Part shown: positions 33,457 to 40,174 of the stretch, one piece after another | Layout: each line of letters begins with the position of its first letter | Position numbering within the stretch: the first letter of the stretch is position 1 | NCBI RefSeq assembly: GCF_902686445.1 | Contig: NC_062226.1 | Span: forward strand, 9,788,501-9,852,500 | Length of the DNA stretch: 64,000 bases | Direction: 5' to 3' | From: Sciurus carolinensis | Lineage: Eukaryota > Chordata > Mammalia > Rodentia > Sciuridae | The notes under the pieces: model-generated | Told to the model about the DNA's origin: nothing | Database searches by the model: none | What the model saw: the letters and a program-made list of their open reading frames with translations, nothing else | Translations under genes and position numbers: made by a program

Positions 33457-35873
33457 GGGTGCTGGGGATTGAACCCAGGGCCTTGTGCTTGCAAGGCAAG
33501 CACTCTACCGACTGAGCTATCTCCCCAGCCCCCCCTAACCCTTTTTGATATTTTGTTTTGAGATAGGATCTTGCTAAGTTACTGACACTGGCCTTGAATG
33601 TGCCATGTTCCCATTTAATCCTCCCTATCTCCAGGATTACTGGCAAGCACCATCACACACTGTGAATTTTATGATGTTGAATTCTGGATTTTGTTGTCTT
33701 CCTTTAAAAATTGTTGGAGAAGCCAGGTGTGGTGGTACTTGCCTGTAATCCCAGTAACTCAGGAGGATGAGGCAGGAGGATCACAAGTTCAAGACTATCC
33801 AGTTGCTTAGGAAGGCCCCAAGCAACATAGTGAGACCCTGTCTCAAAACACTGATAACTGCTTGGGACGCTGAGGCAGGAGGATCAAGGGTTCAAAAGCA
33901 ACTCAGTGAGACCCTGTCTCTAAAATAAAATACAAAATAGGGCTGTGGATGTGGCTCAATGGATGAGTGCCAGGAGTTCAATCCCTGGTACCCCCCCCCA
34001 CCAAAAAAAAAAAAAACAACATTGAATAAAGGGCTGGGGATGTGGCTCAGCTATTAGGCACCCTTGGGTTCAATGCCCAGTACCTACCTACCTAAATAAA
34101 TAAAGTGTTGGACTTTATTCTTGCAAGAATTATTTTAGTTACGAATCTCTTTCATCTTTTATAGCTACTTTTAAGTTTTTAGGGGTGGACTTAGAGTAGA
34201 CTTATTTAGGCCTAAGAGGCATCATACTTTTTTTTTCTTTTTTAAGATTTTTTTATTTGTTCTTTTTAGTTATACATGACAGTAGAATTTATTTTGATAT
34301 ATCATACATACATGGAGCACAACATCCCACTTTTGTGGTTGTACATGTTGTGGAGTTATACTGGTCATGTATTCATATAGGGACATAAAAAAGTGATGTC
34401 CGATTCATTCTACTGTCTTTCCCATTCCCATCCCTCCTCCCTTCTGCCAACTCTACTTTAGAGGTGTCATTCTTTTGAGGTCTCTTTATATATCAGGAAA
34501 TATTCTGTACTATGAAAGATGTTTAATAAACTCAGACATCATCCAGCTCCAAGTTGAGAGAATTGTTCAGCTTATTGTCCTACAGCACTTGATTTTTTTC
34601 TTTTTAAAGTTTTGAAGCATTACAATTTTCTGTTCTTCATGGTATTTGTGTAGTAAAATAATTTTATCTTTGTTATGTTATGAGTGAATCCTATAAGCAG
34701 AGAGAGAGAAGTGACATTTGAATATGTGAACTATCACGTGAGATACATGGAAAAGTAGTAATTTATTTCTTTAGGAAATTGTAAATGTGTGGCAAGAATA
34801 TAGTCTGTAGAATTACCAAGTGAAGAAGAATTTCCAAGCAAGAATTACCTGATTCTTGAAATGGTCTTTTTGCTTTCATGTCAAATTTCCCTATGTTAAG
34901 CTTTTTCAGTTTTATTCCTTTTCTGCCTGCTTCCCCCACCCCCCAATTTTTACCTTCATATATATCTACTTAACTCCTTTTTTCATTCCCTTTTCTAGTA
35001 TCTGCAAAATCTCATCCATTTTCATTGCTTCAGTATTTATTTTAATGAAGAGTATATCAACATTTAAATCAGATTAAATCTGTCTTTTGAGATACAGCCC
35101 TGAATTTTTTACATTCTGGTTATGGGGCATTTCTAATCTGTATTGCCCTATTATCTCAAATAAAATACACTTAAAACCTGAAGCTTTATACTATACCTAA
35201 ATTGTATCCTCCTGTATCTCCCTTTTTCTCTCAGTAGCTCCCAGCTCTTCTCTCATGTCATCCATTTCTCAATCTTATTTTTGACATCTCCCTCTTCTAT
35301 AGTTACCAAGACCATTAAGCTTACTTCATGGGTGCTTCTCTTATCTTTTACCTTTTGATTTCCTCAGCATCTATTCATTTATTGAACAAAAACTTTGAAA
35401 TTCTCTATCTACTAAGATTTTCCCCTCAGTAAGAAGGAAAGACAGTTTCCAAATAATATAGAGCATCGTGCCTAGCACCCAGCCCTCAGCAAATGTTTGT
35501 GGAAGAACCAATTAATATATTGTTGAACCATATGAATTTATAATTTTTAGAAGTCAAAATGGTCAAATATTCATAATTCAACATGTTCAACAAACATATT
35601 TCTAGAAGTAATCATACCAATATGAAAGAGGAAAATATTAGGTTACTTCTTAATACCATGTCCCTGTTGCATATAATTTTCTTCTAATAGATAAAAAGCT
35701 TGACTTTTCTCTTCTTTGCCTACCAGGAAACACGAAATTATCCAGAATCATATCCACAACTGCCAAGGGATGAAACAGTGGAGAATCCTCATCTCCAGAA
35801 GCACATTTTGGAATTAGCATCCATTCTGGATGTTCGAAATGTCTTCTTTGAAAATACCATAGATGACTATTAA
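7460..35873 (+). CDS. SCAI: SCAI, suppressor of cancer cell invasion, C-terminal 319 residues (nine exons)
   Basis: The coding exons are 7460-7561, 7771-7872, 8784-8862, 11346-11445, 14257-14338, 27147-27219, 31311-31484, 31681-31781 and 35727-35873. All have AG/GT borders, and they join without a frame break into 319 codons plus TAA. I recognise the product as SCAI from recalled family sequence: motifs such as TVDMFRMLQALERE, HKYLLYKPTFSQLYTF, FIIVDSSNSVAYK and the C-terminus FFENTIDDY. The human protein is about 606 residues, so the N-terminal half should lie upstream of this window. Known role: a nuclear cofactor that binds MRTF-A/SRF and represses its targets, including beta1-integrin; it also works with 53BP1 in double-strand-break repair. 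The fragment falls within the SCAI family domain (formerly DUF3550). No disabling change is seen. Confidence 0.97.
7771..7872 (+). CDS. SCAI: SCAI coding exon
   Basis: Acceptor gtgtaaatacag precedes 7771 and donor gtatat starts at 7873. The exon is 34 codons, phase 0 on both sides. It opens ESADKPTRRENPHK, a charged linker, and continues YLLYKPTFSQLYTFLAAS, a conserved aromatic-rich stretch. Because this exon and the one before are both whole numbers of codons, skipping either would keep the frame. Confidence 0.96.
8313..8495 (+). repeat. B1-dID SINE
   Basis: Perfect target duplication agatctttacttct at about 8299-8312 and 8496-8509. Confidence 0.9.
8784..8862 (+). CDS. SCAI: SCAI coding exon
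   Basis: Acceptor tctttaatttcag ends at 8783 and donor gtacaa starts at 8863. There are 26 codons plus one base (phase 1 exit). The product ELPANSVLLIYLSATGVF contains a short hydrophobic stretch, followed by PTGRSDSE. Confidence 0.96.
9160..9375 (+). repeat. B1-dID SINE
   Basis: B1 head cctgtaatcccagcaattta, ID tail ggttcaatccccaacacc. Confidence 0.85.
9376..10350. other. Intronic sequence, nothing recognised
   Basis: AT-rich unique sequence between SCAI exons; no open frame or repeat identified. Confidence 0.6.
10351..10541 (+). repeat. B1-dID SINE
   Basis: agtcaggcatggtggcacac at the 5' end, ends in a 23-nt A run. Confidence 0.85.
10606..10711. repeat. 106-nt uninterrupted pyrimidine tract, (TCC/TTCCTCC)n
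   Basis: Every base in this interval on the + strand is C or T, with TCC and then CTTCCTC repeat units. Confidence 0.95.
10712..10735. repeat. (TG)n microsatellite
   Basis: Directly follows the pyrimidine tract. Confidence 0.9.
10733..10910 (-). repeat. B1-dID SINE
   Basis: gtggtacttgggatttaacc, then B1 complement ending gccaccatgcctggcta. Confidence 0.85.
11055..11138 (-). repeat. ID SINE
   Basis: Short target duplication tagatgat on both sides. Confidence 0.85.
11346..11445 (+). CDS. SCAI: SCAI coding exon
   Basis: Acceptor ttgtttttatag ends at 11345 and donor gtatgt starts at 11446. The exon is 100 nt, entering with two bases of a split Gly codon and leaving with two bases (TG) of a split Cys codon. 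It encodes PYDFGGVLTNSNRDIINGDA and then IHKRNQSHKEMH. It is flanked by B1-dID SINEs in opposite orientations (10733-10910 minus, 12927-13140 plus). Confidence 0.96.
11793..12134 (-). repeat. Cluster of three ID-type SINEs
   Basis: 11793-11871 (ID), 11900-12021 (extended-tail ID with tagttgtagatggatacaat) and 12055-12134 (ID), all on the minus strand. Confidence 0.8.
12400..12648 (+). mobile_element. L1 ORF2 3' fragment, part 1
   Basis: gggaatgcaaattaaaacct and the following text match the region near the end of L1 ORF2; frame is broken. Continues at about 13345. Confidence 0.7.
12649..12767 (+). repeat. B1 SINE
   Basis: ctcagaaggttgaggcagga, gagaccagcctggtcaactt. Confidence 0.75.
12768..12926 (+). 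repeat. ID SINE with extended tail
   Basis: ID head, then cataaaaataaataaaggta and attgtgtccatctacaac. Confidence 0.85.
12927..13140 (+). repeat. B1-dID SINE
   Basis: Complete copy ending in (aaat)n. Confidence 0.85.
13142..13285. repeat. Purine-rich (GGAA/GGGA)n tract
   Basis: Only two T interruptions (13185, 13254) in 144 nt. Grew from the A-rich tail of the preceding SINE. Confidence 0.9.
13288..13361 (+). repeat. ID-type tail piece
   Basis: gggctggggatgttgctcag to (ataa)n tail. Confidence 0.7.
13345..13750 (+). mobile_element. L1 ORF2 3' fragment, part 2
   Basis: tccaagatatggaacaacct, tttttcagccatgaaaaaga and gaaataagccaaacacagaa correspond to the last part of L1 ORF2. The SINE cluster 12649-13361 separates it from part 1. 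Confidence 0.7.
13756..13825 (+). repeat. ID SINE, truncated
   Basis: gacgtggctcagtgattgag, catgtgtgaggccctgatcc. Confidence 0.6.
14257..14338 (+). CDS. SCAI: SCAI coding exon
   Basis: Acceptor gtcgtttccccag ends at 14256. The donor gtgagt at 14339 is a full consensus match. The exon completes the split Cys codon and encodes LHPGDLYPFTRKPLFIIVDS then SNSVAYK, with a hydrophobic beta-strand-like core (PLFIIVDSS). The next intron, about 12.8 kb, is the longest in the window. Confidence 0.96.
15023..15860 (-). mobile_element. Solitary LTR of a rodent ERV2/ERVK-like element (far edge uncertain)
   Basis: Starts TGTTGCTGGGGTCCAGCCCT. On the minus strand it carries AATAAA, seen as ctttattgttcacagag near 15137. 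GC-rich end followed by AT-rich body fits an antisense LTR. No internal viral genes are present. The CA end at 15859-15860 is a guess and no target duplication was found. Confidence 0.55.
16255..16475 (-). mobile_element. L1 3' end (3' UTR), antisense, 5'-truncated
   Basis: ttagttatacatgatagagt, then ttttgacatattatacatat and a C/T-rich tract (G-rich on the L1 strand). Same family as 34237-34450 and the tail of 53790-54563. Confidence 0.65.
17705..17850 (-). repeat. B1 SINE without ID part
   Basis: tgttgcctaggctggcctct to gccaccacacctggtt. Confidence 0.8.
18178..18379 (-). repeat. B1-dID SINE
   Basis: Complete, with an A/T-rich tail at 18150-18177. Confidence 0.85.
18720..19140 (-). mobile_element. 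Old LINE-like fragment, antisense
   Basis: Text such as gttcctctttcttggttcac and ggttggaaattatttcctgt resembles widespread old LINE sequence in antisense. Family not assigned with certainty. Confidence 0.4.
19200..19490. repeat. Complex (TGTA/TATG/TG)n repeat
   Basis: Alternating purine-pyrimidine sequence with inverted parts (tgtagcacatgc against gtgctacatat). Confidence 0.85.
19531..19620 (+). repeat. Young ID SINE with perfect target duplication
   Basis: Body almost identical to the ID copies at 459 and 33457. The 15-bp duplication aaaataccttcttgt lies at 19516-19530 and 19621-19635. Confidence 0.93.
20690..21240 (-). mobile_element. Old L1M fragment, antisense
   Basis: Same family as 2560-5400 (ttctgtggttccttttcaac, ctattaaatccatttattga). 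Confidence 0.5.
21268..21470 (+). repeat. B1-dID SINE
   Basis: ctgtaatcccagctgctcag, ID part gttcaatccccta. Confidence 0.85.
21475..21556 (-). repeat. ID SINE
   Basis: ggggatggaacccaggtctt to caccgagccc. Confidence 0.75.
21640..22360 (+). mobile_element. L2 LINE 3' region, first part
   Basis: Pyrimidine-rich text such as gtggtgtctcctctcactca and ctgttcctgctgccttgagt has the character of the L2 3' coding end. The matching L2 terminus follows at 22826. Confidence 0.55.
22365..22600 (-). repeat. MIR SINE, antisense
   Basis: Core complement ttattatcctcatttcactg, aaggcacagaaaggttacat. Confidence 0.8.
22630..22823 (-). repeat. B1-dID SINE
   Basis: ttactagggattgaaactag to gtgccactgtgcctgg. Confidence 0.8.
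22826..23008 (+). mobile_element. L2/MIR-type 3' terminus
   Basis: tgtttactgttgtatctcta, agaacagtgtctggctcatt and gttgaataaa match the shared L2/MIR tail. Confidence 0.65.
23340..23460 (+). repeat. Possible MIR 3' part
   Basis: ttggggttgttacaactaca and gtagcacttagtaaatggta resemble the MIR 3' half. Confidence 0.4.
23967..24177 (+). repeat. B1-dID SINE
   Basis: gccgggtgaggtggcccaca to cccagcaccccaaaaac. Confidence 0.87.
24470..24618 (-). repeat. B1-dID SINE with deleted B1 part
   Basis: ID part intact; the B1 part lacks its central section. Confidence 0.75.
24727..24918 (+). repeat. B1-dID SINE
   Basis: ctctaatcccagctacttgg, (ttaaa)n linker, ID tail. Confidence 0.85.
24968..25171 (+). repeat. 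B1-dID SINE with internal duplication
   Basis: gcaacatggtgaggccctaa is followed directly by gcaacgtggtgaggccctgt, a short tandem repeat. Confidence 0.83.
25222..25426 (-). repeat. B1-dID SINE
   Basis: ctctaccactgagctacatt to ccactgtacctgtcc. Confidence 0.83.
25430..26660 (-). mobile_element. L1 fragment, antisense (interrupted)
   Basis: tttggaatttatcctagtgt, ggttctgttctattggtttt and ttagttatgtggctttaagg match antisense L1 ORF2 text. Interrupted by the ID at 25671. Confidence 0.7.
25671..25765 (-). repeat. ID SINE with internal deletion
   Basis: 28-nt T run, then an ID body lacking about 9-10 bp of the anticodon-like arm (cttgtgcttacactctacc). Target duplication ttctactcat at 25661 and 25766. 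Confidence 0.9.
27147..27219 (+). CDS. SCAI: SCAI coding exon
   Basis: Acceptor tatattacag ends at 27146 and donor gtatgt starts at 27220. There are 24 codons plus one base; the product runs NFTNLFGQPLVCLLSPTAYP then KALQ. The upstream pyrimidine tract is weak (A/T mixture), so recognition may lean on the strong donor. Confidence 0.95.
27220..28293 (+). other. SCAI: SCAI intron part without SINEs
   Basis: Unique sequence except for the imperfect inverted repeat at 28032-28166. Confidence 0.6.
28032..28166. repeat. Imperfect inverted repeat, 33-bp arms
   Basis: Arms 28032-28064 and 28134-28166 match at 30 of 33 positions with a 69-nt loop. Both include aaggtaagttct or its complement. No known transposon ends recognised. 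Confidence 0.8.
28294..28639 (+). repeat. B1-dID/ID composite within one target duplication
   Basis: B1 (28294-28400), ID (28430-28530) and a second ID (28548-28639). Target site ttacatggtca occurs at 28282-28292 and 28641-28651, bracketing the whole unit. Confidence 0.85.
28710..28890 (+). repeat. MIR SINE
   Basis: Core cttgctgtgtgaccttggga and tttcaaatggaaataatagt. Confidence 0.9.
29760..29857 (+). repeat. ID SINE with internal deletion
   Basis: Lacks about 8 bp in the anticodon-like arm (ggtagagttgcaagcac). 27-nt A tail. Target duplication agactctaagccc / agactctatgccc. Confidence 0.9.
30041..30190 (+). repeat. ID SINE with extended tail
   Basis: Target duplication of about 20 bp (ttaaaattgctggcatgttg, second copy 30191-30212 with small differences). 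Confidence 0.9.
30254..30475. mobile_element. Old hAT-Charlie-type DNA transposon remnant
   Basis: aacactgttccataaaacac, acaggtgaaatgagtgtaaa and ttgaaatctggtgtgtctca resemble a Charlie-type non-autonomous element. Confidence 0.45.
30700..31029 (+). repeat. B1-dID SINE with a nested extended-tail ID
   Basis: B1 30700-30837 and its ID part 30965-31029 are separated by a separate ID insertion (30838-30964) in the A-rich linker. Confidence 0.85.
31311..31484 (+). CDS. SCAI: SCAI coding exon (largest internal)
   Basis: Acceptor gtttgttattgcag ends at 31310 and donor gtaccc starts at 31485. At 174 nt it encodes DQSQRGSLFTLFLNNPLMAF, then LFVSGLSSMRRGLWEKCQEY, then LRKINRDIAQLLTHSRSI. The first part is hydrophobic and the second strongly basic and helical. 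The exon enters and leaves in phase 1, so skipping it would remove 58 residues without a frameshift. Confidence 0.97.
31681..31781 (+). CDS. SCAI: SCAI coding exon
   Basis: Acceptor gtcctctttgcag ends at 31680 and donor gtaggc starts at 31782. The product runs DQAFLQFFGDEFLRLLLTRF then IFCSATMRMHKIFR, a hydrophobic helical segment. The intron before it is only 196 bp. Confidence 0.97.
32098..32292 (-). repeat. B1-dID SINE
   Basis: ggattgaacccaggggcact to tgtaccacagtgctcagctt. Confidence 0.83.
32295..32810 (-). mobile_element. L1 fragment, antisense
   Basis: ggattgtttccaggttatta, tacctaatggcagcattgca and ttttccaaagtgggttcctg match old L1 3'-region text in antisense. Confidence 0.6.
32929..33145 (+). 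repeat. B1-dID SINE
   Basis: agccaggcatggagacacat, degenerate ID tail and a C-rich end. Confidence 0.8.
33280..33340 (-). repeat. ID-type fragment
   Basis: ttactaggaattgacgcagg to atatccccagtcc. Confidence 0.65.
33371..33662 (-). repeat. B1-dID SINE split by a young ID
   Basis: ID part 33371-33427 and B1 part 33543-33662 flank the insertion at 33428-33530. Confidence 0.8.
33428..33530 (-). repeat. Young ID SINE nested in an older B1-dID
   Basis: 29-nt T run and an intact ID body. Target duplication ccctaaccctttt on both sides. Confidence 0.9.
33720..34104 (+). repeat. Stacked B1-dID and ID SINEs
   Basis: B1 33720-33848, a 5'-shortened B1-dID 33850-34020, then ID 34030-34104. Confidence 0.75.
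34237..34450 (-). mobile_element. L1 3' UTR, antisense, 5'-truncated
   Basis: ttagttatacatgacagtag, tttgatatatcatacataca, atgttgtggagttatactgg, then a pyrimidine-rich stretch. Paralogous to 16255-16475. Confidence 0.7.
34451..35726 (+). other. SCAI: SCAI intron end, nothing recognised
   Basis: Unique AT-rich sequence leading to the last exon; no repeat assigned. Confidence 0.6.
35727..35873 (+). CDS. SCAI: SCAI last coding exon with stop codon
   Basis: Acceptor ctcttctttgcctaccag ends at 35726. There are 48 codons and then TAA at 35871-35873. The product runs from ETRNYPESYPQLPRDE to ILDVRNVFFENTIDDY, an acidic C-terminus typical of SCAI. No intron is apparent downstream, so the exon continues as the 3' UTR. 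Confidence 0.97.
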   Translation, partial: ETRNYPESYPQLPRDETVENPHLQKHILELASILDVRNVFFENTIDDY

Positions 35874-36692
35874 AACAAAACAATCCTGTTGAAACAAATT
35901 TTTCATTTTCCACAGATTTTAAATGGTGCAGTTTTCTAATGTGATGACAAACACATAGTGTGTTACTTAGTTTTTATTTTTTAATTTAGGACCACCATTT
36001 TAAAAGCAAACTAAAAACAAAGTGTTCAAACTTTTAGGGTAACTGTTTTAAAATGCAATCTTTCAAGTCTTTTAAAAACTCAATTAATCTTGTAATTTTT
36101 ATGTTTTGGTTTTGATGTATGGATACTTACTCAAATAGTCACTGTTCTCACTCTGAGAAGAGTAAATTGTTTTATTTTTGTATAATGAGAAAAATCCAAC
36201 TCCTGGACCTGGACCTTAAATGTCCAGATTTGGAAAACATATAATTATTCATAATGATGAGACTGGCCAGCATGGACTACTAAAAATTAGGATAAGAGTC
36301 CTTCCATAATATTTCTTTTCATTCCAAGTGTGTAGGTAGGAAATACATGATTCTTTGAAGCATGATGTCAAGACAGTTCTTAAAATCATTGAATTCTTTT
36401 AAATACTGTCAAAATTTCAGAAATGATTTAGGATTGATTTGCCTCTGAAAGCTGTATCTTTCACTTGAGATAATATTATTTGGAATATCTGAGTACTGTT
36501 GTTGTTAAGAGGGTTTTTTTTTTTTTTTGCATATTTTGATTTCTTTGTAGTCTTTGCTGGAAATGAAAGGGAAAACAGCTTTTAACATTTCAGTCAAAAA
36601 ATCAGGTTGTTGATTTCATAATACAAGTCTCCAGTAGGAACTGTATTTAAATTTAAATACTTAGTTTATGAGATCATGTTTAAATACTGACT

Positions 36693-36717
36693 GGCTGGGG
36701 ATGTGGCTCAGTGACAG
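36693..36717 (+). repeat. 25-bp ID head fragment in the SCAI 3' UTR
   Basis: ggctggggatgtggctcagtg followed by acag, then unrelated sequence. No B box, no A-tail. Confidence 0.7.
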
Positions 36718-37442
36718 CTTCTGATTTCCTTGTATAGTCCACATATATGAAACTTCAGAGTCAGAGATAATATTATTTTTGGTTGAGGGTAACTGGGTGT
36801 TTATAAAAACTAAATTATAAATTGATTTTGCATTGAAATTTTGGAAATAAGATTTGTTTAAACTCCTTGTATTTAATTGCTTTATATTCATGCAGAAGTT
36901 TTTTTTCTCATTTGAAATGGGATTCAATGTATATTTAAAAATTTTTGTGGTTTAATTCCTTTCATCCCCTCATAATTTTACCAGCACAAACTATGACAGT
37001 TTTTCCTCCTCCTTTGTGCAGTATTTATATTCAGAAATTTGTGAATGAAAAGGCCTTCTATGTAATTTTCTGTGGTTTCACATTCTACTTCTGACTATCC
37101 CAGAGGAAATGAGGTGATTGGTTTTAGTACCCCTTTCTTGTGTCCCTAGGGAAATTTTACTGTAATATTTTTAACATGGTTTTCATCTCTGGCAAATAAT
37201 TTGGGCTGTTATCCCCATACCTGTTCCACTTTGCTGATTTTTTTCATCCAAAGTCTTAAACTGATTGTTCTTGGGTTTAGGGATTTTAGGGTGCTTTGTT
37301 TACCTTTTAAAAAGTTGTTATTCTTTTTGTTCTTTCAAGCAGTATTTCAGAATACTTTGGAAAAGTTATCTTAGAATGAGATTTCTTTTGCTGGTGGGTT
37401 TTCATTTTCAGGTAGACTGCTTTCCTTTTGTTCTAATACCTT

Positions 37443-37448
37443 AATAAA
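37443..37448 (+). terminator. SCAI: Candidate proximal poly(A) signal of SCAI
   Basis: AATAAA in the sequence ccttaataaatgtcac, about 1.57 kb after the stop codon. It would give a shorter 3' UTR lacking the Pumilio-type cluster. Confidence 0.35.
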
Positions 37449-37639
37449 TGTCACAGAATTCTTTTCATAACAGCGTTCACCTGAACCATAGCAGTAGACT
37501 CAGTGGACTGTCATTAGTTCACTGGCCTCATGTTCCAAATCCCCTGAACTTCTGTACCACTTACATTTCTATCAACGCACATTTTCCTGGTTGTCTAGTG
37601 TTTAAAATAATTAGTATTCATTGTCCTGAGTTGTATCCT

Positions 37640-37830
37640 CACCTGATAAGCTTAAGGAACACTGGTGTGAGAACCAGGAGTTCTGAGTTCTGATCCTAGC
37701 TTTCCCAGTAACTGGCATTATGCCCTTTGACAAGTGTGCTCATGTCTCTTTTCGCACTCTCCCATGAACAATGGAGGGGGTGATCCAAGGTCCTTCACAG
37801 CTCTGTGATTCTACAATTTGGATTCTTGGT
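37640..37830 (+). repeat. MIR-family SINE in the SCAI 3' UTR
   Basis: ggcattatgccctttgacaa, gatccaaggtccttcacagc and tctgtgattctacaattt follow the MIR order. Confidence 0.65.
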
Positions 37831-38159
37831 TCCAAAAATACTGACGTCCTTACCCTTGCTACCAGGGAAAATACTGTTTTTAGCACACACAGCATTCTTT
37901 TCATGTTTACTGAGACTCTATTCAAGGAAAAAAAGTTTGGATTCCAGTTAGCAGTTTTAGAGACCAGTTTGGAGAGAGACTGTCTTAAAGAAAGTAACTG
38001 TCATGATTAGAAACTTGTCCATCTTAGAAAGAACAACAGGGATTTAGATTCTGACATGGCCTTTTCACCTAATAGTAGTGTAATTCCTTACTGGTAGGCA
38101 GAAATCTAAATTGTTCTGAAGGTATCTTGAATCTTCAAGGAGAGCAAAACTGTCATAGA

Positions 38160-38420
38160 AAATTTCAAGCTATTGTTTCATTCATGTCTTCATGAAAATT
38201 GTTTATTATCCAGCCACTATGTTCCACATTTTCTTCTGGGCCCTGGAGAAACAAAATTCTTGTTCTTTACGATGTTCACATTCTCAAGGAGAGGTCAGGC
38301 GAAAACTTAAGTGAAATTTATGTTAGCAAGTGACAAGTAGGATGAAGAAAATTAAGATCATGGGAAGGGAAATCTTTTGTTTGTTTTTTGAGAGAAAATC
38401 AGTGTTTAAAAGAGAAACTG
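38160..38420 (-). mobile_element. L2 3' end, antisense, in the SCAI 3' UTR
   Basis: ttattatccagccactatgt, gggccctggagaaacaaaat and cacattctcaaggagagg. Confidence 0.5.
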
Positions 38421-38906
38421 GGGTAGGCATCATATGAGAAAGTCACCTCTGTACAAACACTTCATATTTCTGTCTTTACTTTTTATTAGGAAAGTTTTAT
38501 ACACAGAGAGAGATTAACAACCCTTCTTGTGCCCTGTACCTAGCTTCTATGTTTTACAGTATTAATCAAGGAAGAAGAAATGTAAAAGTACAATCACTTA
38601 ATGGGCTCAGTATGACAATGCCAATGAATTTTGTGTTTTACTTGCTCATCACCTATCTTTATAAAAATTTTAAACCCTATTTATTTAATTTTAGAAGTCA
38701 TAAAAATTTAAATATTGGAACTAAGAGCAGAACAAAGCAATGGGAAACAACTTGCTTTCAAATTGCACAAACTCCCTGGAGATTCTGATACAGTCTTTAG
38801 TCTCTCTTAAGAATCACATTAACAAATTAGAAAGCATAAAATTGCAAACCGTCAGTAATAAACAAAACAAAATGAAGCACAATGGAATTTTCCTTACCTC
38901 TCTCCT

Positions 38907-39125
38907 TTTTTTTTTTTTTTTTTTAAATCCAGGTATGCTTTTACCACTGAGCTATATCCCCAGACCTTTTTGTTTATTGGTTTTGTTTTTGTTTTTGTTT
39001 TTGAGACAGGGTCTCCCTAAGTTGCTTAGGGCCTCACTAAGTTGCTGAAGCTGGCCTTGAACTTGTGATCCTCCTGTCCCAGCCTCCTATGACACTGGGA
39101 TTATAGGTGCCACCACATCCAGCTT
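38907..39125 (-). repeat. B1-dID SINE in the SCAI 3' UTR
   Basis: T run, ID remnant gagctatatccccagacc, then B1 complement to gccaccacatccagctt. Confidence 0.85.
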
Positions 39126-39129
39126 CTTT

Positions 39130-39275
39130 ATATTTCTGAAGTTGGTAAAGCAACCATCTTCACTGTTTTACAGAAAAGAAAGTTGAGATCCAAAAAGCTA
39201 TCTGATTATTCATAATGATGGAGCTAGCTGTCTCTTAGTCTCAGCCCAACTTCCCAATAGCTCAGACTGTTGTCT
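39130..39275 (-). repeat. MIR-like SINE, antisense
   Basis: ttcactgttttacagaaaag, tgagatccaaaaagctatct. Confidence 0.5.
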
Positions 39276-40146
39276 ATAATGAACAAGAAAGAAATTATTA
39301 GAGATTTATATTTTGGCACAAAAGGTTTTGGTACCTTTTTTTTTTTTTTTTTAACTGTATCAGATACTGAAACCAGTGAATTAGCCTAAATTTTTATTTA
39401 GTATTTATAAAAATCAGCTATTTTATCTTTGATTTCATCCAGGATGTATGTATTTTCCTCCTAGAAAGTGGTGCTCTCAAAACTCTCAAAGCACAGAATT
39501 CATTGTGTTCTTTATATTTTTCCCAAACTATCCCATTTTGAGGTTGTAGAAACAAAGTGCAATCCATTTCTGATATAGGATCTGGATCCCCCCCTGCATC
39601 TGTGGATTGCTGTTTATTTTCTTTGTGCAATAGAATTCCCTGACACAAATTACTTGGTAATTGTGCTCAATTAAAGTAAAGGGAAAAGTGACAAATCAAA
39701 TTTGTATATCAATTATGGGGCTTTCTTTAGCATTCTTCTTCTAGATTAATCTCTGACCTTTGTGATTTAGTAATTTTCTGTCTCTGAGGAGTGGTTTGGA
39801 TCCAGTTGAAAAAATCAAGTACTCGGTTATGCATGGAGACTTGTAATCAGCCTGATCTCCAGAGAACATTCTGGACTGGAAATATAGTAAGGTACCAAGG
39901 TCTGAAAACTTGGCCACTGCCAATAATTCAGAATCATTCGCCCACCCCATGTGAGTAAAAGATTTGATATGAATGCTTTTAGTCTCCTCGTGATATTTTG
40001 GATGTTTATGTTCCTGTGTGTTTACTTGGAAAATAATATTTACGTTGAGGTCTCTTTTTTGACCTTATTTATTTGAAATTCTTATTTTATTTTTATGGCA
40101 TGTGTATATTTTTGTGATGCTAAATGCAATCCCTGTGTATACTTTT

Positions 40147-40174
40147 TGTACATACATGTACATATCTGTAAATA
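40147..40174 (+). promoter_or_regulatory. Cluster of three Pumilio-type response elements in the SCAI 3' UTR
   Basis: TGTACATA at 40147-40154, TGTACATA at 40157-40164 and TGTAAATA at 40167-40174 each fit the PUM1/PUM2 consensus UGUANAUA, spaced 10 nt apart. A fourth match, TGTAAATA, lies at 42159-42166. Function is inferred from the motif; the local sequence is AT-rich, so chance matches are possible. Confidence 0.4.
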
